Source: Rhizobium brockwellii
Lineage (GTDB): Bacteria > Pseudomonadota > Alphaproteobacteria > Rhizobiales > Rhizobiaceae
Assembly: GCF_000769405.2 (NCBI RefSeq)
Contig: NZ_CP053439.1
Span: 3,162,001-3,226,000, forward strand
DNA length: 64,000 nucleotides
Direction: 5' to 3'
Both the position numbers and the translations under genes were made by a program. The notes beneath the pieces are model-generated. The model made no database searches and had not been told where the DNA came from. It saw only the letters and a list, made by a program, of their open reading frames with translations. This document shows, one piece after another, positions 36,308-43,799 of this stretch. Position 1 is the first letter of the stretch. Every line of letters begins with the position of its first letter.

Positions 36308-37286
36308 TCGATCGCTTCTGAGGGTCGAGAACCTGACGACCCAGTTCGAACTGCCGGCGAAAGGCCTCTTCAAGCCGCCGGTCTTCCTCACCGCCGTCAA
36401 CAATGTCAGCTTCGACCTCAGCGAAGGCCGCACGCTCGGCATCGTCGGCGAATCCGGCTGCGGCAAGTCGACGCTCGGCCGCTCCATCCTACGGCTCTTG
36501 AAATCGCAGAAGGGCCGCATCCTCTGGCAGGGTCGCAACCTGCTCGACCTCACGGACGAGGAAATGCGCGCCGCCCGCCGCGACATGCAGATCATCTTCC
36601 AGGATCCGATCGCCTCGCTCGACCCGCGCATGACGGTTGGCGACATCATCGCCGAACCGCTCACCGTCTTCGAGCGGAAGCTCTCGAGGGCCGAGCGCAC
36701 CGAACGCGTCCGTGAGATCATGACCGCCGTCGGCCTGGTGCCGGAGATGATCAACCGCTATCCGCACGAATTCTCCGGCGGGCAGGCGCAGCGCATCGGC
36801 ATCGCCCGGGCAGTGGTCACCAAACCGAAGCTCATCATCTGCGACGAGCCGGTTTCGGCTCTCGACGTCTCGATCCAGGGTCAGGTGATCACGCTTCTGC
36901 GCAAGCTGCGCAAGGAGTTCGGCCTGACGTTGATCTTCATCAGCCACGACCTCTCCGTCGTGCGCCTGATCTCGGACGATGTGCTGGTGCTCTATCTCGG
37001 CAGGGTGGTGGAAGCAGGCGACTGTGCCACCGTCTTCGATCATCCGGCCCATCCCTATACGCAGGCGCTGTTTTCGGCCGCACCGATCCCCGATCCGAAG
37101 CTTGCGCGCCTGCGCACGCGCATCCGCCTGCAGGGCGACCCGCCCTCGCCGCTCAATCCGCCGAAGGGCTGCGTCTTCTCGCCGCGCTGCTGGAAGGCGA
37201 CCGACATCTGTCGCACCGAGATGCCGCCGACCGAGGAGGTCCGCCCCGGCCAGAAGGCCGCCTGTTATCACATGGACAAGCCATGA
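36300..37286 (+). CDS. oppF: Oligopeptide ABC transporter ATPase
   Basis: A 328-residue ATPase, partner of OppD. Walker A is GESGCGKST, Q-loop IIFQDPIASLDPRM, signature EFSGGQAQRIGIARAV and Walker B LIICDEPVSALDV. The C-terminal CVFSPRCWKATDICRTE holds the family's cysteine cluster. It is the last gene of oppABCDF. Confidence 0.95.
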   Translation: MADRSLLRVENLTTQFELPAKGLFKPPVFLTAVNNVSFDLSEGRTLGIVGESGCGKSTLGRSILRLLKSQKGRILWQGRNLLDLTDEEMRAARRDMQIIFQDPIASLDPRMTVGDIIAEPLTVFERKLSRAERTERVREIMTAVGLVPEMINRYPHEFSGGQAQRIGIARAVVTKPKLIICDEPVSALDVSIQGQVITLLRKLRKEFGLTLIFISHDLSVVRLISDDVLVLYLGRVVEAGDCATVFDHPAHPYTQALFSAAPIPDPKLARLRTRIRLQGDPPSPLNPPKGCVFSPRCWKATDICRTEMPPTEEVRPGQKAACYHMDKP

Positions 37287-37444
37287 ACGGAACGAAGGCC
37301 GCGCAGGCGGCCTTCGCCAGCCTGATACGCCAGCCATATCGGGACGAAACGGACTATTTTTGGGTCCAAAACCCCTGATAAGATAGCTTTTATAAGCATG
37401 TGCTATCCCATTTCGGCCTAATCGCAAGCCAGGGGAACGCATAT

Positions 37445-37786
37445 ATGAAATCGAAAATATCAGGTTTGATTGCAATTGTCGCCGCGGTGATCGCCGCCTC
37501 CGCTGTTTCAGTGCATGCCGAAGATCTGACGTTCAAGCTCACCAACGGAACGAACTCCGTGCTGACGCGCTTCTACAGCTCGCCGACCGGCGTCGACGAG
37601 TGGGAAGAAGACGTGTTCGGCGAGAACGTTCTCGATCCGGGCGAAACCATGGACATTACCATCGCCGATGGCCGCACCGTCTGCAAATACGACATGCGCT
37701 TCGAATTCGAGGAAGGATCAAACCTCGCAACCACCGAAGATAGCCAGGATCTTTGCGCGATGGGCAGCTACACCATTAACGAATAG
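37445..37786 (+). CDS. Small secreted protein of unknown function
   Basis: A 113-residue protein with a signal peptide ending near residue 27 (AASAVSVHA). The mature ~86 residues form an acidic beta-rich domain (LTFKLTNGTNSVLTRFYSSP, DPGETMDITIADGRTVCKYD) with two cysteines. It has no catalytic motif I recognise. The start ATG at 37445 gives a clean signal peptide. It is followed by a good terminator. Confidence 0.75.
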   Translation: MKSKISGLIAIVAAVIAASAVSVHAEDLTFKLTNGTNSVLTRFYSSPTGVDEWEEDVFGENVLDPGETMDITIADGRTVCKYDMRFEFEEGSNLATTEDSQDLCAMGSYTINE

Positions 37787-37797
37787 GCGTCCTTCTT

Positions 37798-37837
37798 AAA
37801 GCCCGCCTTCGTCTCGTCCGCGAAGGTGGGCTTTCAT
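37798..37837 (+). terminator. Terminator after the small secreted protein gene
   Basis: AAAGCCCGCCTTCG at 37798-37811 pairs with CGAAGGTGGGCTTT at 37821-37834, with one G-T wobble, and ends in a T run. Confidence 0.7.
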
Positions 37838-37970
37838 CTCCCGTGATATCGACGCTTGTCACTCCGCCCGGCTCCGCGTATCAGCGAATGAAGACCTGCG
37901 GATAATCCGCCAATTCAAAGTGATAGAGCGTCCTGTTGGATCCATAGCGCTCTAATGCCGGGAGGACGAG

Positions 37971-38891
37971 GTGAGCAGACGGTTTCTATCGATCGGTGAA
38001 TGCATGGTGGAACTCTCGCAGGCAGGCGACGGCCTGCTGCGCAAAGGCTTCGCCGGCGATACCTTCAACACCGCCTGGTATGCCCGCGCCTGCCTTGCCG
38101 CCGACTGGTCGGTCGATTATTTCACCGCCCTCGGTGACGACGCCATGTCGGACGAGATGCTGGCCTTCATCAACACATCAGGCATCGGCACCGGCCTCAT
38201 CCGCCGCATCAAGGGCAGGACGCCTGGCCTCTATATGATCAACCTGAAGAATGGCGAGCGCTCCTTCAGCTATTGGCGCGACAGCTCGGCCGCCCGCAGC
38301 CTGGCGGCCGATCCCGACCGCCTGCGCGAGGCAGTGGAAAGCGCTGAAGTCGTCTATTTCTCCGGCATCACGCTTGCCATCCTGCCGCATGAGGATGCCG
38401 AGACGCTGCTTGCCGAAGTCCGTCGCGCCAAGGCCGCCGGTAAGCTCGTCGTCTTCGATCCGAACATCCGCCCCCGCCTCTGGTCGAGCTACGACGTGAT
38501 GCACACGACGATCAGCGAAGGCGCCCGCTCCTCCGTGCTCGTCATGCCGAGCTTCGATGACGAGGCTGCTCATTTCGGCGATGATTCCATTGAGGCGACG
38601 ATCCACCGCTATCGCGCACTGGGCGCCGTCGATATCGTCGTCAAGAACGGTGCTGACGGTGTCACGCTGAATTTTGCCGGCGAGCAAACCTTCGTTCCGG
38701 CCGAAAAGGTGGAGAAGGTGGTCGACACGACCAGCGCCGGCGACAGCTTCAACGGCGCTTTTCTCTCACGATATCTCGAAGCTGGCGATGCGCCTGCCGC
38801 CGCCCGCTTCGCAGCAAAGGTCGCTGCCCGCGTCGTCAGCGAACATGGGGCATTGGTCGTGAAAGAGAAGCTTGGATTGGATGGCGGCTAG
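37971..38891 (+). CDS. kdgK: 2-keto-3-deoxygluconate kinase (PfkB family)
   Basis: A 306-residue sugar kinase that phosphorylates 2-keto-3-deoxygluconate, linking uronate and galacturonate degradation to Entner-Doudoroff. The N-terminal SIGECMVELSQAGDG and FAGDTFNTAWYAR are typical of KdgK. The PfkB signature DTTSAGDSFNGAFLSRYL near residue 250 holds the catalytic Asp. Start is GTG at 37971 with GGGAGGACGAG upstream. No KDPG aldolase or other uronate gene is adjacent. Confidence 0.88.
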   Translation: MSRRFLSIGECMVELSQAGDGLLRKGFAGDTFNTAWYARACLAADWSVDYFTALGDDAMSDEMLAFINTSGIGTGLIRRIKGRTPGLYMINLKNGERSFSYWRDSSAARSLAADPDRLREAVESAEVVYFSGITLAILPHEDAETLLAEVRRAKAAGKLVVFDPNIRPRLWSSYDVMHTTISEGARSSVLVMPSFDDEAAHFGDDSIEATIHRYRALGAVDIVVKNGADGVTLNFAGEQTFVPAEKVEKVVDTTSAGDSFNGAFLSRYLEAGDAPAAARFAAKVAARVVSEHGALVVKEKLGLDGG

Positions 38892-38966
38892 CCGCACATG
38901 CTGACGCAGTACGAACGCCGTGCGCAGGCGCGTCCCGCCGTCTCGGCATCGTTTCTCCGCTGATCC

Positions 38967-38992
38967 CCCTGAAATCGATTCCGATTTCAGGG
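38967..38992. repeat. Partial RIME1-like palindrome
   Basis: Perfect 11-bp arms CCCTGAAATCG and CGATTTCAGGG around ATTC, followed by GGTTATACGA. This corresponds to the second palindrome of the RIME1-like copies at 4054-4093 and 52350-52383. It lies between kdgK and gstI and may act as a bidirectional terminator. Confidence 0.65.
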
Positions 38993-39008
38993 TTATACGA
39001 CAGAAAAA

Positions 39009-39200
39009 TCAGGACTTCGTCGGCCGATCGGACTCGCGAACTGCCTCGTCATGGTACCAGCAGCTGTCGAGCGCTGCATCGCAGACTTCGGCTGCCTCGC
39101 GCTCCATCAGGCGGGCGCGTTCGAACCGGTTGGCGTTTCGTATCGCCTTAACGGGAAACTGGTAGATCGTTGCGGATTCACGGTGGAAACCGGTGGGCAT
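39009..39200 (-). CDS. gstI: GstI, inhibitor of glnII expression (DUF2735)
   Basis: A 63-residue protein starting MPTGFHRESATIYQFPVKAI and ending YHDEAVRESDRPTKS, the pattern of the DUF2735 family. In R. leguminosarum a 63-codon gene, gstI, lies divergent from glnII and its product blocks glnII expression after transcription. Length, orientation and position here match. GGAGGCGATCTC precedes the ATG at 39200. Two NtrC-type sites at 39259-39295 overlap its likely promoter (-35-like TTGCAT at 39276-39271 and -10-like CTATGT at 39253-39248), consistent with repression when nitrogen is scarce. Confidence 0.88.
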   Translation of the reverse strand: MPTGFHRESATIYQFPVKAIRNANRFERARLMEREAAEVCDAALDSCWYHDEAVRESDRPTKS

Positions 39201-39247
39201 GAGATCGCCTCCATTCAGTTCGGCGCATCAACATTTCAGGACCATCT

Positions 39248-39295
39248 ACATAGCACAATGCACATAGTTTATGCAAATTGCACAAAATAAGAGCA
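39248..39295. promoter_or_regulatory. Two tandem NtrC-type binding sites over the gstI promoter
   Basis: At 39259-39275, TGCAC-N7-ATGCA, and at 39279-39295, TGCAC-N7-GAGCA. Each differs by one base from the NtrC consensus TGCAC-N7-GTGCA. Their start-to-start distance is 20 bp, two helical turns, ideal for cooperative dimers. They overlap a sigma-70-like promoter for gstI (17-bp spacer) and lie about 240-280 bp upstream of the glnII sigma-54 promoter, as an enhancer would. Confidence 0.75.
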
Positions 39296-39527
39296 ATGTT
39301 GCAATTGTAGCCGGTCGGCATGCTGTCTCGAGCAAAAGCTTCCGCTAATTTGTTTAACACTTCATCATTTCAGCCTAACGCTGCAATTTTCATCCGGTTC
39401 CGGAGCAGAAAAAGCGTATTCCGTAGGCCGATACGGCTTTTGCCCGTCGAAACAGCCCGATTTTGCGAAAGTGCGAAAAGCCCAGCCGGCCGCTGATTCG
39501 CGATTTTTATTTCGCGCAGCGCCAAAC

Positions 39528-39542
39528 TGGCACGCTACATGC
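39528..39542 (+). promoter_or_regulatory. Sigma-54 promoter of glnII
   Basis: TGGCACGCTACATGC at 39528-39542 has the invariant GG (-24) and GC (-12) separated by exactly 10 bases, close to TGGCAC-N5-TTGC. It lies 92 bp before the glnII start, so the transcript would have an ~80-nt leader, which is a plausible target for GstI control. Confidence 0.8.
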
Positions 39543-39633
39543 TTTGAATTCGTCATCCCCTGGCGGTCGGACGCGCACGCGCGCCGAGATCGCCTCCGGA
39601 TTTGCTCACCTTTGTAGCACTGAGAGAGTCGCG

Positions 39634-40674
39634 ATGACAAAATTTAAGCTCGAGTACATTTGGCTCGATGGGTACACACCGGTACCGAACCTGCGTGGCA
39701 AGACGCAGATCAAGGAATTCGATGAATTCCCGACGCTGGAACAGCTTCCGCTGTGGGGTTTCGACGGTTCGTCGACCATGCAGGCCGAGGGCCGCAGCTC
39801 TGACTGCGTGCTGAAGCCCGTCGCCATTTATCCCGATCCGGCCCGCACCAACGGCGCTCTCGTCATGTGCGAAGTCATGATGCCTGACGGTGTCACGCCG
39901 CACGCATCGAATGCCCGCGCCACCATCCTCGACGACGAAGATGCCTGGTTCGGCTTTGAGCAGGAGTATTTCTTCTACCAGAACGGCCGTCCGCTCGGCT
40001 TCCCCGAGCAGGGCTACCCGGCTCCGCAGGGTCCTTATTACACCGGCGTCGGCTACTCGAACGTCGGCGATGTCGCCCGCGAAATCGTCGAAGAGCACCT
40101 CGACCTCTGCCTCGCTGCCGGCATCAACCACGAAGGCATCAATGCCGAAGTGGCCAAGGGTCAGTGGGAATTCCAGATTTTCGGCAAGGGCTCCAAGAAG
40201 GCCGCCGACCAGATCTGGATGGCACGCTACCTCCTGCAGCGCCTGACCGAAAAGTACGGTATCGACATCGAGTATCATTGCAAGCCGCTCGGCGACACCG
40301 ACTGGAACGGCTCGGGCATGCATTGCAACTTCTCGACCAAGTTCCTGCGCGAAGTTGGCGGCAAGGACTATTTCGAAGCGCTGATGGCGCAGTTCGACAA
40401 GAACCTGATGGACCACATCGCGGTCTACGGCCCCGATAACGACAAGCGCCTGACCGGCAAGCACGAGACTGCTCCGTGGAACAAGTTCTCCTACGGCGTT
40501 GCCGACCGTGGTGCTTCGATCCGCGTGCCGCACTCCTTCATTAAGAACGACTACAAGGGCTATCTGGAAGATCGCCGCCCGAACTCGCAGGGCGACCCCT
40601 ACCAGATCGCTTCGCAGGTTCTGAAGACGATCTCGGAAGTTCCGACCGCAAGCTCGGCTTCTGCTGCCGCATAG
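39634..40674 (+). CDS. glnII: Glutamine synthetase II (eukaryote-like type)
   Basis: A 346-residue enzyme that makes glutamine from glutamate, ammonia and ATP. The short length and MTKFKLEYIWLDGYTPVPNLRGKTQ start are those of GSII, the heat-labile, nitrogen-starvation form in rhizobia. Conserved segments are LWGFDGSSTMQAEGRSSDC, WFGFEQEYFFY, DTDWNGSGMHCNFSTK and DRGASIRVPHS. A sigma-54 promoter and upstream NtrC sites are present, and gstI is divergent. Confidence 0.97.
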   Translation: MTKFKLEYIWLDGYTPVPNLRGKTQIKEFDEFPTLEQLPLWGFDGSSTMQAEGRSSDCVLKPVAIYPDPARTNGALVMCEVMMPDGVTPHASNARATILDDEDAWFGFEQEYFFYQNGRPLGFPEQGYPAPQGPYYTGVGYSNVGDVAREIVEEHLDLCLAAGINHEGINAEVAKGQWEFQIFGKGSKKAADQIWMARYLLQRLTEKYGIDIEYHCKPLGDTDWNGSGMHCNFSTKFLREVGGKDYFEALMAQFDKNLMDHIAVYGPDNDKRLTGKHETAPWNKFSYGVADRGASIRVPHSFIKNDYKGYLEDRRPNSQGDPYQIASQVLKTISEVPTASSASAAA

Positions 40675-40682
40675 ACTCCCGA

Positions 40683-40722
40683 ACGGCGCCGGTCCCTGGA
40701 CCGGCGCCGTGACCTTTTCTTT
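40683..40722 (+). terminator. Terminator after glnII
   Basis: Perfect 13-bp arms ACGGCGCCGGTCC (40683-40695) and GGACCGGCGCCGT (40698-40710), then GACCTTTTCTTTT. Strong Rho-independent form. Confidence 0.85.
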
Positions 40723-40805
40723 TCCAGCGTGAAAAGCCGCCACCGGGCACCGACACAATCGGCGCGACCGGACAGGCGAAAGCCCTGCAAACATTGCGAT
40801 ATGGG

Positions 40806-40823
40806 CTGTAATATTTCCATCAT
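40806..40823 (+). promoter_or_regulatory. PHO-box-like sequence upstream of the GT4 gene
   Basis: CTGTAAT-ATTT-CCATCAT matches the 7-4-7 PhoB box CTGTCAT-N4-CTGTCAT at 11 of 14 half-site positions. It lies about 100 bp upstream of the glycosyltransferase start, between the glnII terminator and the gene. This suggests control by phosphate starvation, which would fit a glycolipid-making enzyme. Confidence 0.45.
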
Positions 40824-40922
40824 GGTCATGCCTCAAAATAGGCAAGCGGGAATCGCCGTTCCGGAACCCCGCTTTGGGGTCGAGCGTTGGCATATCACTG
40901 CGACGCGGATGGAAATCGTGAC

Positions 40923-42104
40923 ATGCTGCAACGTCCGGCAAACACTTATAGCGGCGAGAGCTGGGTCAATGCCGCAGCCGCCGGAAACCTGCCTGAGAGG
41001 CTGGTGATCGTCACCGATGCCTGGCATCCTCAAGTCAACGGCGTCGTGCGCTCGATCGAGAACACCAATCGCGAACTGGCGAAGATGGGCGTCGAGGTTT
41101 CGATGGTGACGCCCGAGCGCTTCAACAGCATCCCCTGCCCGACCTATCCCGAGATCCGCCTGTCGATCGCCAATTACCGCCGCATCGCCCGCGAGATCGA
41201 AAAGTACAATCCCTCCTACGTGCATATTGCCACCGAAGGTCCGCTGGGGCTGACCGCCCGCCGCTGGTGCCTGAAGAACCGCATGCCGTTTTCGACGAGC
41301 TACCACACCCGCTTTCCCGAATACGTCTCCGCGCGCCTGCCGATACCGAAGAGTTGGCTCTATTCCTTCGTCCGCTGGTTCCACAATGGCGGCGCCGGCT
41401 GCATGGTGGCGACACCGAGCCTTGCCCGCGAACTGTCGGAAAAGGGCATCCGCAACCTCATGCCCTGGAGCCGCGGCATCGACGCCACGCAGTTCCATCC
41501 GATGGCGCTCGAGGAAAACCCGTTCGGCCTGCCGCGTCCGATCTTCATGACCGTCGGCCGCGTGGCGCTGGAAAAGAACCTGCCGGCCTTCCTCGATCTC
41601 GACCTCCCGGGTTCCAAGGTCGTCGTTGGCGATGGTCCGGCCCGCGTCGACCTTGAAAAGCAATATCCCGACGTCTTCTTCGCCGGTGTGCAGTTCGGCG
41701 AGGATCTGGCGAAAACCTATGCCCAGGCCGACGTCTTCGTCTTTCCCTCGCTCACCGACACCTTCGGCAACACCATCCTCGAAGCGCTGGCATCGGGCGT
41801 GCCCGTCGCAGCCTACCCGGTCACCGGCCCGCTCGATATCATCGGCGAGGACAGCGACGTCGGGGCGCTCGACGCCAATCTGCAAGCCGCCTGCCTTGCC
41901 GCCCTCTCCGCCTCGCGCAGCAAGGCGCGTGAACTCGCCATGCAATATTCCTGGGAAGCCGCGACACTGCAGTTCATCAACAATATCCGCGCCGCCAATG
42001 GCGTCATCACGCCAAAATGGCGTAAGGCCTGGCAGTATGCCAAGTCGCTTCCGAGAAGCAGAAAGCCCGGCGAAACCGCCGGGCCTCTTCCGTCCGTAGA
42101 CTGA
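40923..42104 (+). CDS. GT4 glycosyltransferase (possible glycolipid synthase)
   Basis: A 393-residue cytosolic or membrane-associated enzyme with a GT-B fold. N-terminal VIVTDAWHPQVNGVVRSIENT and EVSMVTPERF form the acceptor half. The donor half holds TVGRVALEKNLPAFL, VGDGPARVDLE and the EX7E-like PSLTDTFGNTILEALASGVPV. Its look is that of rhizobial/agrobacterial enzymes that glycosylate diacylglycerol during phosphate starvation. The acceptor is inferred, helped by a PHO-box-like site. ATG at 40923 is preferred to a TTG 12 codons upstream. Confidence 0.85.
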   Translation: MLQRPANTYSGESWVNAAAAGNLPERLVIVTDAWHPQVNGVVRSIENTNRELAKMGVEVSMVTPERFNSIPCPTYPEIRLSIANYRRIAREIEKYNPSYVHIATEGPLGLTARRWCLKNRMPFSTSYHTRFPEYVSARLPIPKSWLYSFVRWFHNGGAGCMVATPSLARELSEKGIRNLMPWSRGIDATQFHPMALEENPFGLPRPIFMTVGRVALEKNLPAFLDLDLPGSKVVVGDGPARVDLEKQYPDVFFAGVQFGEDLAKTYAQADVFVFPSLTDTFGNTILEALASGVPVAAYPVTGPLDIIGEDSDVGALDANLQAACLAALSASRSKARELAMQYSWEAATLQFINNIRAANGVITPKWRKAWQYAKSLPRSRKPGETAGPLPSVD

Positions 42105-42110
42105 TTGGTT

Positions 42111-43124
42111 TTACTTGTGAAGCGCGCTGCGAAGCGTGTCGTTCGCGACCGCAATCGCGCTGCGCGCGGCAGGCGTTTCGGCAATTGCGTTCAGGAGCAC
42201 GAAATCGTGGATCGTGCCATTGTATCGCATCGACGTGACCTTGACGCCGGCCTGGCTGAGCTTGCGGGCATAGGCCTCACCCTCGTCGCGCAGCACGTCG
42301 TTTTCGTCAACGATGACGAGCGCCGGCGGCAGGCCGTTCAACTGCTCCAGCGACGCCTGCAGCGGTGAGGCAGTCGGCTCCTTGCGCTTGGCTTCATCAG
42401 GCAGATAGGCGTTCCAGAACCACTTCATCGCTTCCTTCGTCAGCCACGGGCCATCGGCGAACTGGTTGTAGGAACCATTGTCGAAATTGGCGTCGGTGAC
42501 GGGGTAGAACAGCACCTGCTGATCGATGGCAGGACCGCCGCGTTCCTTGGCAAGCAGCGTCACCACCGCCGCCATGTTGCCGCCGACGCTATCGCCTGCG
42601 ACCGCGAGCCTGGAGGCGTCGACCTTGAACTCGTTGGCATGCTCGGCGACATATTTGGTCGCGGCATAAGCCTGCTCGATGGCAACGGGATAGCGGGCTT
42701 CCGGCGAGCGCTCGTACTCGACGAAGACGACGGCGGCATCGGCGCCGTTGGCGATCTGGCGCACAAGCCGGTCATGCGTATCCGCATCGCCCAGCACCCA
42801 GCCGCCGCCGTGGAAATAGAGAATGACCGGCAGCGTGCCCTTGGCATGTTCCGGGCGGACAACGCGCAGCCTGATGCTGCCTGTCGGGCCAGCCTTGATG
42901 ACCCTGTCCTCTTCCTTGGCGGCAAGCTTCTTCATATCGCCCTTCTGCGCGCCGGCCAGGACATTACGGGCATCGGCCGGCGACAGCGTGTAGATCGGCT
43001 TGCCGCCGGCAAGCCCGTCGATGAATTTCTGCGTTGTCGGTTCGAGTACCGGATCGGCAAGCGCGCCAACGGCGGAGGCTGCGAGCAGTGCTGCTGCGGA
43101 AACTGCGGTCTTGATGGTCGACAT
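42111..43124 (-). CDS. Exported alpha/beta-hydrolase (HSL-type esterase)
   Basis: 337 residues with a signal peptide ending near residue 23 (AASAVGALA). The hormone-sensitive-lipase family motif YFHGGGWVLGD builds the oxyanion hole, GDSVGG holds the nucleophile Ser, DENDVLRDEG the Asp and GTIHDF the His. It would hydrolyse small esters in the periplasm. It is divergent from an OhrR-type peroxide sensor with three palindromes between them, so it is probably regulated by organic peroxides. Confidence 0.88.
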   Translation of the reverse strand: MSTIKTAVSAAALLAASAVGALADPVLEPTTQKFIDGLAGGKPIYTLSPADARNVLAGAQKGDMKKLAAKEEDRVIKAGPTGSIRLRVVRPEHAKGTLPVILYFHGGGWVLGDADTHDRLVRQIANGADAAVVFVEYERSPEARYPVAIEQAYAATKYVAEHANEFKVDASRLAVAGDSVGGNMAAVVTLLAKERGGPAIDQQVLFYPVTDANFDNGSYNQFADGPWLTKEAMKWFWNAYLPDEAKRKEPTASPLQASLEQLNGLPPALVIVDENDVLRDEGEAYARKLSQAGVKVTSMRYNGTIHDFVLLNAIAETPAARSAIAVANDTLRSALHK

Positions 43125-43170
43125 TGTCTTGTCCTCTCGGTTTCGATGTTCGTCGTGAACACGATTTCAT

Positions 43171-43256
43171 ATCGTGCACGATTTTTTATTGCGCAATTTA
43201 AATTTCCGCATAGCTGCCATGCGCAAAAAGCGCCTACGATTATTTATCGCGCGATA
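43171..43256. promoter_or_regulatory. Three palindromic operators between esterase and OhrR-type gene
   Basis: Three perfect palindromes share a GC-core/AT-flank pattern: ATCGTGCACGAT at 43171-43182, ATTGCGCAAT at 43188-43197 and TATCGCGCGATA at 43245-43256. The first two are 17 bp apart by start. The third lies 28 bp before the regulator's start. They are likely binding sites for the adjacent MarR/OhrR protein, controlling both genes. Confidence 0.65.
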
Positions 43257-43283
43257 TATACTTACCGGTTTTGGAGATATCCC

Positions 43284-43721
43284 ATGCAGGATCAACTGAA
43301 GCTCGACAATTTCATCTGCTTCGCCGTCTATACGGCAAGCCACGCACTGAATCGTGTCTACAAACCGCTGCTCGACACGCTCGGCCTCACCTATCCGCAA
43401 TATCTGGCGATGGTTTCGCTCTGGGATCAGGACGGCCAGACCGTCGGCGGCTTGGGTGAAAAGCTCTTCCTGGAATCGAGCACGCTGACCCCGCTGCTCA
43501 AACGCCTTGAAACCGCAGGTTATGTCAGACGCGAACGCAGCCGGAAGGATGAACGCGTCGTCGTCATCCGCTTGAGCGAAGAAGGCATTCGCCTGAAGGA
43601 AAAGGCGATCGGCATCCCGGGTTGCATCGCCGCTGCCAGCGGTCGCGATGCAGTGGACCTCTCCCGCTTCCAGGCCGAGATCGTCGCGCTGCGTGAAGCG
43701 CTGAACAAAAGCGTGGCTTAG
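43284..43721 (+). CDS. OhrR-type MarR-family organic peroxide sensor
   Basis: A 145-residue winged-helix repressor. MQDQLKLDNFICFAVYTASH places a cysteine at residue 12, the position of the reactive Cys of OhrR. The conserved YKPLLDTLGLTYPQYLAMVSLW follows, then the wing LLKRLETAGYVRRERSRKDERVV. When Cys is oxidised by organic hydroperoxide the protein should leave DNA. No ohr reductase gene is adjacent, which is the usual partner; instead a secreted esterase is divergent. GGAGATATCCC precedes the ATG. Confidence 0.88.
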   Translation: MQDQLKLDNFICFAVYTASHALNRVYKPLLDTLGLTYPQYLAMVSLWDQDGQTVGGLGEKLFLESSTLTPLLKRLETAGYVRRERSRKDERVVVIRLSEEGIRLKEKAIGIPGCIAAASGRDAVDLSRFQAEIVALREALNKSVA

Positions 43722-43799
43722 ATTGCCGGATAGCTATCACACTACCTATGATACCCACGACGCCCGCGCTATGACCCACCAATCAGCGTGAGCTCCCAG

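Noticed and set aside
39051..39290. Plus-strand open frame of 79 codons opposite gstI
   Set aside because: It is antisense to gstI and runs through the NtrC sites; gstI has the ribosome site and the family sequence.
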